Source: Leifsonia sp. 466MF (lineage in GTDB: Bacteria; Actinomycetota; Actinomycetes; Actinomycetales; Microbacteriaceae). Taken from it: DNA of 64,000 nt. Position 1 is the stretch's first letter, and every line of letters starts with the position of its first letter. Position numbers and translations under genes: made by a program. The notes under the pieces were generated by a model. That model was given only the letters and a program-made list of their open reading frames with translations. It made no database searches and had not been told where the DNA came from. Shown piece by piece: positions 34,956 to 44,029 of this stretch. Location of the stretch: NCBI RefSeq assembly GCF_900100265.1, contig NZ_LT629696.1, forward strand, positions 248,001 through 312,000, read 5' to 3'.

Positions 34956-36023
34956 TCAGGCGACCGGGAGGCCGACCGCCTCCTCGGCGTGGTGGCAGGC
35001 CACCTCGCGCAGCGGGATGCCGGGACCGTCGAGCGGGCGGAGCGGCGGGACCACCGTGCGGCACTCGTCGGTCGCCATCCAGCAGCGCGGGTTGAAGCGG
35101 CAGCCCGACGGCGGGTCCACCGGCGACGGCGGCTCCCCGGCGAGGATGCGCCGCTGCGCCAGGCGGCCACGGCCCTCCCGGGTTGCGGTCGGCGTCGCCG
35201 ACAGCAGCGCCTGGGTGTAAGGATGCGACGGGCTCTCGTAGAGCACGTCGGTGTCGCCGAGCTCCGCGATCCGGCCCAGGTACATGACGGCCACGCGGTC
35301 GGCGATGTGCCGGACCACCGAGAGATCGTGAGCGATGAACACGATCGACACCCCGAGGCGGCGGCGGATGTCGCCCAGGAGGTTGATCACCTGCGCCTGC
35401 ACCGACACGTCGAGTGCGGAGACCGGTTCGTCGCAGACCAGGACGTCCGGGTCGAGCGCCAGAGCGCGGGCGATGCCGATTCGCTGTCGCTGCCCGCCGG
35501 AGAACTGGTGCGGGAAGCGCGTGAGCATGTCCTCGCCGAGTCCGACCAGCTCCAGCAGCTCGACGGCCCGTGCGCGCCGAGCGGAGCGGTTCATCGCGTG
35601 GGCCGCGGCGATCGGCTCGGTGACGATGTCGAGCACCGTCATGCGCGGGTCGAGAGAGGCGTACGGGTCCTGGAAGATCATCTGCACCCCCTCGCGGAGG
35701 TGCTTGCGGTCGCGCCGGCGGCCGCGTCCCACGTCGGTGCCGCGGTACGCGAGCGTGCCCTCATCGGGACGTTCGAGGCCGACGAGCATGCGCGCGAGAG
35801 TCGACTTGCCGCATCCCGACTCCCCGACGATGCCGAGGATCTCGCCGGCGTGCAGGTCGAGCGAGATGCCGTCGACCGCCGAGACGGTCGCCGGCCGCAA
35901 CGCGGAGCCGGTCGCGAAACGGCGGACGAGGCCGTGCGCGCTGAGGACGACCTCGGCTTCCGGGGCGGTCGGGTCGCCGGTGCGGGAGTCGATGACGGTG
36001 CGGGTATCAGGGGACGAGTTCAC
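34956..36023 (-). CDS. Peptide ABC transporter ATP-binding protein (DppF/OppF-like)
   Basis: This 355-residue ATPase has Walker [10 protein letters not shown], signature [15 protein letters not shown], Walker B VLVCDEP and the switch His in IAHDL. The C-terminal oligopeptide-transporter extension contains the four-Cys-type iron-sulfur segment [14 protein letters not shown]...C. Such extensions mark Dpp/Opp family ATPases. Its GTG overlaps the stop of the partner ATPase by 17 bases. The permeases and binding protein are divergent, across 37015-37179. Confidence 0.93.
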   Translation of the reverse strand: MNSSPDTRTVIDSRTGDPTAPEAEVVLSAHGLVRRFATGSALRPATVSAVDGISLDLHAGEILGIVGESGCGKSTLARMLVGLERPDEGTLAYRGTDVGRGRRRDRKHLREGVQMIFQDPYASLDPRMTVLDIVTEPIAAAHAMNRSARRARAVELLELVGLGEDMLTRFPHQFSGGQRQRIGIARALALDPDVLVCDEPVSALDVSVQAQVINLLGDIRRRLGVSIVFIAHDLSVVRHIADRVAVMYLGRIAELGDTDVLYESPSHPYTQALLSATPTATREGRGRLAQRRILAGEPPSPVDPPSGCRFNPRCWMATDECRTVVPPLRPLDGPGIPLREVACHHAEEAVGLPVA

Positions 36024-37014
36024 CGATGAGCTCCTCGGATCGGATGCAGGCCGCCCGCCGACCGGGGGCGACCTCTTCGAGCGGGGGACGGATGCTGCGG
36101 CAGGCCTCGACGGCCAGGTGGCAGCGGGGATGGAACGAGCAGCCGGACGGGACGCGCGCCGGACTCGGCGGCGACCCGGGGATGGTGAGCAGATCCGACC
36201 CGCGCTGCGCCGCCTGCGGAACCGACCGCAGGAGGGCCTCCGTGTACGGGTGGGCCGGGCGGGCGAACACCGTGTCGGCGTCGCCGGACTCCACGATCCG
36301 GCCGGCGTACATGACGGCCACCCGGTCGGCGACCTCCATGACGACGCCCAGGTCGTGTGTGATCAGGAGCACGCCCATCCCGAGCCGGTCGCGCAGCGAG
36401 CCCAGCAGGTCGAGGATCTGCGCCTGCACGGTGACGTCGAGCGCGGTCGTCGGCTCGTCCGCGATGAGGAGTTCCGGCTCCAGGGCGATGGCCATGGCGA
36501 TCAGGATGCGCTGGCGCATGCCACCGGAGAACTGGTGCGGGTAGTCGTCGACCCGGCGCTCCGGGGCGGGGATGCCGACGAGCGCGAGGAGTTCGGCCGC
36601 GCGGGCGCGCGCCTCCTTCCGGCCGGCGCCGCGGTGCACGCGGAAGAGCTCGCCGATCTGGTCGCCGATCGTCATCACCGGGTTGAGTGCCGAGAGGGCG
36701 TCCTGCAGGACGAGCGAGATGCGCTCGCCGCGGAGCCGCCTGCGCGCCTCCTCGCTCACGGACAGCAGGTCGACGTCGCCCAGGCGCAGCACGTCGGCCG
36801 TGACCCGGGTGTCCTCCTCGCCGAGGCCCATGATGGCCCGCGCGGTGACCGACTTGCCCGAGCCGGACTCGCCCAGGAGCGCCACGAACTCGCCCCGGCC
36901 GACGCGGAGGTCGACCTCGCGAACCGCGGGGATGTCCGGGCCGCCGCCGGTGAAGGCCACGGAGAGATTGCGTACCTGCAGCACGTCGGTGCTGTGCGCG
37001 TTCGATGTGTCCAC
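36007..37014 (-). CDS. Peptide ABC transporter ATP-binding protein (DppD/OppD-like)
   Basis: This 335-residue ATPase has Walker [10 protein letters not shown], signature [15 protein letters not shown], Walker B LLIADEPT and switch ITHDLG. The C-terminal Dpp/Opp extension has [14 protein letters not shown]...C. GTG at 37014 is chosen for the GAGGAT just upstream; no ATG is available in frame before the first domain strand. It pairs with the downstream ATPase, and with the divergent permeases forms a complete importer. Confidence 0.93.
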   Translation of the reverse strand: MDTSNAHSTDVLQVRNLSVAFTGGGPDIPAVREVDLRVGRGEFVALLGESGSGKSVTARAIMGLGEEDTRVTADVLRLGDVDLLSVSEEARRRLRGERISLVLQDALSALNPVMTIGDQIGELFRVHRGAGRKEARARAAELLALVGIPAPERRVDDYPHQFSGGMRQRILIAMAIALEPELLIADEPTTALDVTVQAQILDLLGSLRDRLGMGVLLITHDLGVVMEVADRVAVMYAGRIVESGDADTVFARPAHPYTEALLRSVPQAAQRGSDLLTIPGSPPSPARVPSGCSFHPRCHLAVEACRSIRPPLEEVAPGRRAACIRSEELIGELVP

Positions 37015-37046
37015 GTCGACATCCTCGCATGTGAGTCGTTTCCGGA

Positions 37047-37066
37047 ATGTTTCAATCAGGAAACAT
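37047..37066. promoter_or_regulatory. Candidate operator of the peptide cassette
   Basis: The inverted repeat ATGTTTC-aatcag-GAAACAT lies in the region between the divergent ATPase and dipeptidase operons. The Lrp-type regulator at the end of the cassette is a likely binder. Confidence 0.5.
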
Positions 37067-37090
37067 CCGTGCCGAATTTTCAAATCAATG

Positions 37091-37096
37091 TTGACA
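37091..37096 (+). promoter_or_regulatory. -35 box TTGACA upstream of dipeptidase operon
   Basis: There is a perfect TTGACA. A weak -10 (GAGATT, 37115-37120) follows after 18 bases. The dipeptidase GTG is at 37180, after AAGGAG. Confidence 0.45.
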
Positions 37097-37179
37097 CAGC
37101 CGCCGGATATCCGCGAGATTGGCTGCTGTTGCGCCTGATTGCGCAGCGGCCTCAACCTCACCAGGACGAAGGAGACAGC

Positions 37180-38388
37180 GTGCTCGACCCCGCCCCGCGC
37201 TACACGGGCTACACCGCATACGACTACCTGGAGGCCGGCAAGGACTACCGCGAGTTCCGCTACGCCAAGCAGATCAACCGGGTGCCCGAGTACGCCGGCC
37301 TCGACCTCAGCGACGACCAGGCGGAGCGCACGACGCGCCTCCTCTCCGAGTCGACGGTCATCTCCCTGCACGACCACGTGCAGGTCTTCCCCGAAGACAT
37401 GACCCAGCTCCGCGACCACATCCGCCAGGGCCGCGAACCAACCGGCTACCAGGGCCTCTCGCGTTCCGGGATCACAGCGGTCTTCGACAACGGGATGGAC
37501 GGCACCTGCTGCATCTCGAGCGACGCCGGCTGGAAGTACCAGGACGTGCTCTTCGACCTCGGCGTCCGCATGGCCGACCTGGCCCACCAGGACTTCGTCA
37601 TCAAGGGCGAGACGATCAAGGACATCGAGTACGCCGCCGAGACCGGGCGCATCGCCCACATCTTCGCCCTCGAGGCGGCGACCCCGATCGAGAACGAGGT
37701 CGACCGGCTCGACGTGCTGTACGGCTTCGGCGTGCGCCAGATGGGCATCGCGTACTCGGAGGCGAACTACCTGGGCTCCGGGCTGAAGGAGCGCGGCGAC
37801 GGCGGGCTGACGTACTTCGGCGAACGCGCCGTCGAGCGGATGAACAAGCTGGGCATCGCGATCGACGTCTCGCACTCGGGCGACCGGACGGCGGTGGATG
37901 CGATCAAGGCCTCCACCAAGCCGGTCTTCATCACCCACGCGGGAGCCCGCGGCCTGTGGCCGACGAACCGCATGAAGACGGACGAGACGATCATCGAGTG
38001 CGCCAAGCGCGGCGGTGTCATCGGCATCGAGGCCGCACCGCACACGACGCTGTCGCCCCAGCACCCGCGTCACTCGCTGGAATCGGTCATGGACCACTTC
38101 CAGTACTGCGTCGACCTGGTCGGCCTGGAGCACGTCAGCTTCGGACCGGACACCCTGTTCGGCGACCACGTCGGACTGCACGACGCGTTCTCATCCAACC
38201 TGTCCCTCGGACAGGCGCACGGGAAGGTCGACTACGAGAAGGTCGAGTACGTCGACGGCCTCGAGAACCCGGCCGAGGAGTTCTACAACATCATCGGCTG
38301 GCTGGTGAAGCACGACTACTCCGACGACGAGATCCGCGCCGTCGTGGGTGGAAACACTCTTCGGGTCCTGAAGGAGGTGTGGGTCTGA
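37180..38388 (+). CDS. Membrane dipeptidase-family (M19) metallopeptidase
   Basis: This 402-residue protein has M19 renal-dipeptidase metal motifs in order: LHDH (H-x-H instead of the usual H-x-D), ALEAA at the bridging Glu, IDVSHSG and FITHAGARG for the two His, and FGPDTLFGDH at the C-terminal Asp. No signal peptide is seen, so it acts in the cytoplasm. It begins with AAGGAG and GTG. As first gene of the importer operon it probably splits imported dipeptides. The HDH variant may alter metal or substrate choice. Confidence 0.88.
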   Translation: MLDPAPRYTGYTAYDYLEAGKDYREFRYAKQINRVPEYAGLDLSDDQAERTTRLLSESTVISLHDHVQVFPEDMTQLRDHIRQGREPTGYQGLSRSGITAVFDNGMDGTCCISSDAGWKYQDVLFDLGVRMADLAHQDFVIKGETIKDIEYAAETGRIAHIFALEAATPIENEVDRLDVLYGFGVRQMGIAYSEANYLGSGLKERGDGGLTYFGERAVERMNKLGIAIDVSHSGDRTAVDAIKASTKPVFITHAGARGLWPTNRMKTDETIIECAKRGGVIGIEAAPHTTLSPQHPRHSLESVMDHFQYCVDLVGLEHVSFGPDTLFGDHVGLHDAFSSNLSLGQAHGKVDYEKVEYVDGLENPAEEFYNIIGWLVKHDYSDDEIRAVVGGNTLRVLKEVWV

Positions 38389-40004
38389 TGCGCCCACGGA
38401 AGATCGCGGTCGCGGCGGCCACTCTCGCCGTCGCGGCCCTGGCGCTCAGCGCGTGTGCGCCGAGCGCACCGCCCGCGGCGAGCTCCGCCACGGCCGGCTC
38501 GGCGACGCTCACGATCGCCACGACGACCGATGTCGTCAACTACAACCCGCTCGTCGGCAACAGCCGCAGCGACTACTGGATCACCAACCTGATGTATCCG
38601 CACCTGCTGGAGATCGCGAACGACGGTTCGAAGAAGCCGCAGCTCGCCACCAAGTGGGGTTACGTGAACGACACCACCGGGTACTACGAGATCCGCGACG
38701 ACATGAAGTGGAGCGACGGCCAGCCGCTCACCGCGGAGGACGTCGCGTGGACGATGAACGCGGTGAAGAAGGACAAGCCCTCCGGCACCTTCTACGGCCA
38801 GCTCGCCAACCTCGACACGGCGAAGGCGGTGTCGAAGACGCGGGTCGAGTTCACCCTGACCAAGCCGGATTCGTCGATCGTCGACGAGATCGGCTTCTGG
38901 GGCAACATCGTCCCGAAGCACGTGTTCGAGAAGGCCGACTCCGTCGCCACGTTCCCGAACGACGGCAAGGACGGCGGCTGGGTCAGCGCCGGACCGTACA
39001 AGCTGTCGGCGGTGCAGGTGGGGCAGAGCTACACGCTCGACCGCGTCGACGACTACCCGCTGGTCGAGGGAGGCACGCCGCTCTCCGCCAAGGTCGTGTA
39101 CCGGGTCTTCCCGGACGTCAACACGGAGATCCTCGCGCTGCAGAGCGGTGAAGTGGATGCGATCGCCAACGCGCTGCCACCGGCGCAGGTCGCGAAGCTG
39201 AAGTCGACGAGCGGCATCACGGTCACCGAGGCGGTCGGGCTGGGCTACGCCCACATGACCTACAACATGAAGAACCCGGTGCTCGCGAAGCTCGAGGTGC
39301 GTCAGGCGCTCGCCCACGCGGTCGACTACGACGCGATCCGCAAGGTCGTGCTGCAGGGTCAGGCCGTGTCGACCGGGTCGAGCCCGCTGATGCCGGTGCT
39401 GAAGGACTACTACGACAAGTCCATCAAGGAGTACTCGTTCGACACGGACGAGGCGAGGTCGCTGATGGAGAAGGCAGGATACACGGCCGGCTCCGACGGG
39501 ATGTTCCCGGTCAAGTTCCGGCTGATCTACTCGCTCCAGGACAGCGTCACCTCTCAGTGGGCGACCCTCGTCAAGGACAGCGCGGCGAAGGCGGGCATCC
39601 CGATCGAGCTCCAGGGCACCGAGCGGAACACCTACCTCGCGATGACCAACAAGGGCGACTTCGACATCTACGCCGGCAACTTCGCCATCATGGACGACCC
39701 GGTGACGAACATGACGCTCGCCTACCTCCCCGGAGGCGCCATCAACTACAGCTACGTCGACGACGCGAAGCTCAACGACCTGATCGCCCAGGGCGCCGCG
39801 ACCACCGACAAGAAGGAGAAGGTGAAGCTGATGCGGGAGGCCGCGAAGATCGTGCGGGACAACGTGTACGACAACATCATGTACACGCAGAACCTGTACT
39901 TCGCGTCCAGCTCGAAGTGGACCGGGTTCGTCTCGAAGCCCAGCGAGCTGCTGTCCATCGTCAACCCGATCTCGGTCGCCAGCGCGCACCCGACCGGCAA
40001 GTAA
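38388..40004 (+). CDS. Peptide ABC transporter substrate-binding lipoprotein (family 5)
   Basis: This 538-residue family 5 solute-binding protein has a signal peptide and lipobox LSAC (Cys about 23). The family motif MKWSDGQPLTAEDV is at about 106-119, and the C-terminal lobe includes NLYFASSSKW. It binds peptides or related ligands outside the membrane for the permeases that follow. The ATG overlaps the dipeptidase stop by one base (TGATG), with AAGGAGG about 10 bases upstream. Confidence 0.94.
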   Translation: MRPRKIAVAAATLAVAALALSACAPSAPPAASSATAGSATLTIATTTDVVNYNPLVGNSRSDYWITNLMYPHLLEIANDGSKKPQLATKWGYVNDTTGYYEIRDDMKWSDGQPLTAEDVAWTMNAVKKDKPSGTFYGQLANLDTAKAVSKTRVEFTLTKPDSSIVDEIGFWGNIVPKHVFEKADSVATFPNDGKDGGWVSAGPYKLSAVQVGQSYTLDRVDDYPLVEGGTPLSAKVVYRVFPDVNTEILALQSGEVDAIANALPPAQVAKLKSTSGITVTEAVGLGYAHMTYNMKNPVLAKLEVRQALAHAVDYDAIRKVVLQGQAVSTGSSPLMPVLKDYYDKSIKEYSFDTDEARSLMEKAGYTAGSDGMFPVKFRLIYSLQDSVTSQWATLVKDSAAKAGIPIELQGTERNTYLAMTNKGDFDIYAGNFAIMDDPVTNMTLAYLPGGAINYSYVDDAKLNDLIAQGAATTDKKEKVKLMREAAKIVRDNVYDNIMYTQNLYFASSSKWTGFVSKPSELLSIVNPISVASAHPTGK

Positions 40005-40025
40005 CCGAAAGCGAGGCCGACCCGC

Positions 40026-40988
40026 GTGTCCCGGTTCCTGTTCCTGCTCCCGAGGCTCGGGAGGGGTGTGCTCACGATCTGGTTCGCCGTGACCGTGACG
40101 TTCCTCCTGCTGCGCCTGCTGCCCGGAGACCCGGCGCTGGCGGTCGCCAGCCCGAACATGACCGAGGACACGCGGGCGGCCCTGCTCCAGCAGTACGGGC
40201 TCGATCAGCCGCTGATCGTGCAGTACGGCATCTATCTGTGGCAGCTCGTCCAGGGAAACCTGGGGGTCTCGTTCACGCAGTCGATTCCTGTGCTCGACGT
40301 GCTGATGCAGCGACTCCCGTGGACGCTGCTGCTCACCGGCACCGCTCTGGTGCTCACGGTGGCCGTCGGCATCCCGCTCGGGGTGCTGGCGGCCTCCCAC
40401 CGCGGCCGCTTCCTCGACAAGGTCGTGCAGATCGTCGGCGTCACCGGCCAGTCCATCTTCGTCCCGAGCATCGGCGTGCTGCTGCTGTTCGTGTTCGGGC
40501 TGATGCTGCACTGGCTGCCGATCGGCGGAGCGTACGACCAGGACGCCTACGGGTTGGCCTGGTACGGCTCGGTGGCCAGCCATCTCATCCTGCCGGCGGT
40601 GTCGCTCATGCTGGTGCAGCTCGGCTCGTACGTGCTCACCATGCGCTCGACGTTGATCGACGCGCTGGGGGAGGACTACACGACCCTGGCCCGGGCCAAC
40701 GGCCTCCCGTACCGCCGGGTGCTGTGGAAGCACGCCCTGCGGAACGCGCTGCTCCCGACCACGACGCTGATCGGGCTCCAGCTGGGCTTCCTCGTCGGCG
40801 GCGCCGTCCTCACCGAGACCGTGTTCGCCTACCCGGGCATCGGCCGCGGGATCTACGAGGCGGTCACGCAGCTCGACTTCCCGGTGCTGCAGGGCGCGTT
40901 CCTGATGCTCGCCATCACGGTCGTGGTGGCGAACATGATCACCGACACCGTCTACGGATTCCTCGACCCGAGAGTGAAGAAGGCATGA
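40026..40988 (+). CDS. Peptide ABC transporter permease (DppB-like)
   Basis: This 320-residue permease has six transmembrane segments: one near the N-terminus (about 10-30), then five between about 100 and 310. The EAA loop reads EDYTTLARANGLPYRRVLWKHALRNALLP. N-terminal PGDPALAV is typical of the DppB group. GTG start. It forms the membrane channel with the following permease. Confidence 0.93.
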   Translation: MSRFLFLLPRLGRGVLTIWFAVTVTFLLLRLLPGDPALAVASPNMTEDTRAALLQQYGLDQPLIVQYGIYLWQLVQGNLGVSFTQSIPVLDVLMQRLPWTLLLTGTALVLTVAVGIPLGVLAASHRGRFLDKVVQIVGVTGQSIFVPSIGVLLLFVFGLMLHWLPIGGAYDQDAYGLAWYGSVASHLILPAVSLMLVQLGSYVLTMRSTLIDALGEDYTTLARANGLPYRRVLWKHALRNALLPTTTLIGLQLGFLVGGAVLTETVFAYPGIGRGIYEAVTQLDFPVLQGAFLMLAITVVVANMITDTVYGFLDPRVKKA

Positions 40989-41881
40989 CCCAGGCAGCAG
41001 TCACCGAGGCCGCGGTCGGCATCGAGCCGGTCGCCCTGGAGAACGGCCGCGCGGCCGCGCAGACCTGGCGGGCGTTCCGCCGGGAGCCGCTCGGGATGCT
41101 GGCGCTCGCCGTCCTCATCCTGCTCACCATCGTCGCGATCGCGGCCCCGCTGATCGCGCCCTATCCGCCGAGCTACGGCGACCCCGTCCTCGCGCCGCCG
41201 AGCGGCGCCCACTGGTTCGGCACCGACAGCCTCGGCCGGGATGTGTTCGGCGAGGTGGTCTGGGGGTCTCAGCAGAGCATCCTGGTCGCGGTGGCGGCCT
41301 CCGCCATCGCCATCGTCGTCGGGACCATCGTCGCCGTCGCCGGCGCGTACTTCCGCCGGCTCGACGGCTTCATCAGCGTCGTCGTCGACCTGACCCTGTC
41401 GCTCCCGGTGCTGCCGCTGATGATCCTCATCGCCGCGCTGGTCGGACCGAGCACCACCACGATCATCCTCGTCGTCGCCGCCTTCTCCTGGCCGGAGGTC
41501 ACGCGGCTGGTGCGGTCGCAGGCGCTGACCGTCGTGCGCCTCCCGTACGTCGACGCCGCCCGGCTGATGACCTCCTCCCCGCTGTGGATCATCGTGCGGC
41601 ACGTGGTCCCGGCGGTCACTCCTGTCATCGTCGTCTCCGTCGTCGTCACCGCCTCGCGCGCCGTGCTCTCCGCCGCGGGCCTCGCCTTCCTCGGGCTGGG
41701 CGATCCGAATGTCTGGTCGTGGGGGCGCATCCTCTACGAGGCGCAGCAGTCGGGCGCGATGTCGAGCGCCTGGTGGCTGACACTGTTCCCGTCCATCGCG
41801 ATCCTGCTGCTCGTGCTCTCGGCGACGCTGCTGTCCATCGCCTACAACGACGCGCGCAACCCCAAGTCGCGTCGCCGCTGA
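40985..41881 (+). CDS. Peptide ABC transporter permease (DppC-like)
   Basis: This 298-residue permease carries the DppC markers: an N-terminal cytoplasmic tail, FGTDSLGRDVFGEVVWGSQQS after the first membrane segment, and the EAA loop VDAARLMTSSPLWIIVRHVVPAV. ATG overlaps the upstream stop (ATGA). With the DppB-like permease and the two divergent ATPases it completes the importer. Confidence 0.93.
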   Translation: MTQAAVTEAAVGIEPVALENGRAAAQTWRAFRREPLGMLALAVLILLTIVAIAAPLIAPYPPSYGDPVLAPPSGAHWFGTDSLGRDVFGEVVWGSQQSILVAVAASAIAIVVGTIVAVAGAYFRRLDGFISVVVDLTLSLPVLPLMILIAALVGPSTTTIILVVAAFSWPEVTRLVRSQALTVVRLPYVDAARLMTSSPLWIIVRHVVPAVTPVIVVSVVVTASRAVLSAAGLAFLGLGDPNVWSWGRILYEAQQSGAMSSAWWLTLFPSIAILLLVLSATLLSIAYNDARNPKSRRR

Positions 41882-41895
41882 TCCGAAGGAGACCC

Positions 41896-43068
41896 GTGTT
41901 CCGCACCCGGCTGTCCGCCGACGCGCTCGACCGCATCCAGGACCGCGTCCGCTCCCGGCTTGCCGCCGAGGGGCTCGACGCCCTGCTGACCGACTCGCCG
42001 GAGGACGTCGCCTACCTGACCGGCTTCTTCCATCATCCGAGTGAACGGCCGGTGGCGGTGTGGATGGATGCGGAGGGTCGAACGGTCCTGCTCGTCCCCG
42101 AGCTCGAGCGGGAGAACGCGGAACGCCAGTCCGCCCGAGCCGACGTGGTGTCCTATCCCGAGTTCCCCGGTGTCCTCCCGCCGTTCCGCGCGCTCGCAGA
42201 CCGTGTGGGGCGGGCCGGCCGCGTGGGGTTCTCGACCGGGATGACGTGGGAGCGGCAGGCGGCCGCGTTCGCGGAGCTCGACGCGGGCGAGGCCGTTGCG
42301 ACGCCGCTGGTCACCGTGGCGCGCTACGTGAAGTTGCCCGAGGAGGTCGCCCTGCACGCCGAGGCGGCGCGCATCACCGACCTGATGCTCGAATCCGGCG
42401 TCGCCCTGATCCGCGAGCGCGTCTCGGCCGGCGGCGAGCTGCCGAGCGAGGCGGAATTGGCCTCGCATGTCGGCGGCGTCGGCGTCTCGACGATGTACGC
42501 AGAGCACGACGATGTCGTCGTCGTGTCGCCGCTCGCGGGCGGCCTCGTCTACGCGGGCGCGAACTCCGCCTACCCGCACGGGCTGCCGTCCGGGTACCGG
42601 CTGCGGCCCGGCGACACCTTCATGCTCTCGCTCGGCTGCGCCGTCGGCGGCCGCTTCGTCGAGGGGGAGCGCACCTTCGTGCTGGGCACGCCGACCGCCG
42701 ACCAGCGGCGCTACCACGACGCCGTCCGGCTCGCGCAGGCCACCGGCGCCTCCGCCATCCGGCCCGGCCGCGAGTGCCGCCAGGCGAACGCCGACTGCCT
42801 CGACGTCATCCGGGAGGCGGGCCTCGGCGAGTACCTCCGCCATCGGCAGGGGCACGGCATCGGGCTCGGGATGCACGAGCCGCCGTGGCTGGAGGACGGC
42901 GACCCGACGCTGCTCGAAGCCGGGATGATCGTCTCCAACGAGCCGGGCGTCTACATTCCCGGGCACGCCGGTTACCGCATCTCCGACTCCATGCTGGTCA
43001 CGGAGGACGGCGCGAGACCGCTGACCGCGTTCCCCCGCGACCTGGACCACTGCACCATCGACCTCTGA
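41896..43068 (+). CDS. M24 family peptidase homologue with altered metal ligands
   Basis: This 390-residue protein has the creatinase-like N-domain and the pita-bread C-domain of M24 peptidases. Against aminopeptidase P (five ligands D, D, H, E, E), the His region GHGIGLGMHEPP and Glu in SNEPGVYIPG are kept. The first Asp is Ser (MLSLGCAV), the second is Glu (FVEGERTF), and the last Glu is Ser (YRISDSMLV). This resembles metal-free creatinase/ectoine-hydrolase-type members more than true proline aminopeptidases. AAGGAG precedes the GTG. The operon still suggests peptide or amino-acid-derivative hydrolysis. Confidence 0.82.
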   Translation: MFRTRLSADALDRIQDRVRSRLAAEGLDALLTDSPEDVAYLTGFFHHPSERPVAVWMDAEGRTVLLVPELERENAERQSARADVVSYPEFPGVLPPFRALADRVGRAGRVGFSTGMTWERQAAAFAELDAGEAVATPLVTVARYVKLPEEVALHAEAARITDLMLESGVALIRERVSAGGELPSEAELASHVGGVGVSTMYAEHDDVVVVSPLAGGLVYAGANSAYPHGLPSGYRLRPGDTFMLSLGCAVGGRFVEGERTFVLGTPTADQRRYHDAVRLAQATGASAIRPGRECRQANADCLDVIREAGLGEYLRHRQGHGIGLGMHEPPWLEDGDPTLLEAGMIVSNEPGVYIPGHAGYRISDSMLVTEDGARPLTAFPRDLDHCTIDL

Positions 43069-43120
43069 ACCACTGATCTATGAACCACCGCACCACAGCA
43101 CCGCCATCGAAAGGAACACC

Positions 43121-44029
43121 GTGACCACAGACGTCTCCCCCGAGTTCGCCGCCGCGACCACCACCGCGCAGTTCGTCGAGATCAACGGCAATCGCCTCGC
43201 CGTCGAGGTGCTCGGACCCGAGGGGGCGCCGGTGATCATCACCCACCACGGCGCGCCCGGTCTCGGTTCGCGCGCCGAGCCGCGCGCCAGCTTCGGGCGC
43301 CTGGCGGACGAGTACCGCGTCGTCGTGTTCGATGCGCGCGGCTCGGGCGAGAGCGAGGGCAACGGCGAGTTCAGCCACGAGCAGTGGGCGGCAGACATCG
43401 ACGCGCTGCGCGAGTGGATCGGCGCCGACCGGATCGTCATGGCCGGCGGCTCGTACGGCGGCTTCATGTCGCTGGAGTACGCGACGCGGTACCCGGACCG
43501 GGTGCTCGCCCTGGTGCTGCGCGACACGGCCGCCGACAACTCCCACTCGGAGCTGTCCCGCAAGAACGCGCTCGCCTCCGACAGGGTGACCGTCGACATG
43601 GACAAGTTCGACCGCATCGACGAGGGCCGCGTGCGCGACAACGACGACCTCCGCGACTGCTGGCGCGAGATCCTCCCGCTGTACGACTACGTCTACGACC
43701 CGGAGGCGGTCGAACGGAAGGTCGAGGCCACCCCGTACCGCTACGAAGCGCACAACTACGCCTTCTCGAAGAACCTTCCGACCTATGATCTGAAGGGGGC
43801 GCTCCCGGGGATCACCGCACCCACGCTGGTGACCGTCGGGCGGACCGACTGGATCACGCCGGTCTCGTGCTCGGAGACGATCGTGTCGCTCATCCCGGAT
43901 GCGCGGCTGGCGATCTTCGAGAAATCGGGTCACTCCCCCCAGATCGAGGAGGCGGAGGCATGGACGGACACGGTGCGGGGATTCCTGCACGAAGTGGTGC
44001 CGCCGGTGCGGAGCGCGGCGTCCGAGTGA
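43121..44029 (+). CDS. Alpha/beta hydrolase, proline iminopeptidase-like
   Basis: This 302-residue hydrolase has THHGAPGLGS at the oxyanion site, FDARGSGES, the nucleophile elbow GGSYGGFMSLEYA and catalytic His in KSGHSPQIEEAE. The D-x-RGSGES and GGS-x-G pair is typical of proline iminopeptidases (S33). It would release N-terminal residues from imported peptides. GTG with AAGGA upstream; the stop overlaps the regulator start (GTGA). Confidence 0.85.
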   Translation: MTTDVSPEFAAATTTAQFVEINGNRLAVEVLGPEGAPVIITHHGAPGLGSRAEPRASFGRLADEYRVVVFDARGSGESEGNGEFSHEQWAADIDALREWIGADRIVMAGGSYGGFMSLEYATRYPDRVLALVLRDTAADNSHSELSRKNALASDRVTVDMDKFDRIDEGRVRDNDDLRDCWREILPLYDYVYDPEAVERKVEATPYRYEAHNYAFSKNLPTYDLKGALPGITAPTLVTVGRTDWITPVSCSETIVSLIPDARLAIFEKSGHSPQIEEAEAWTDTVRGFLHEVVPPVRSAASE

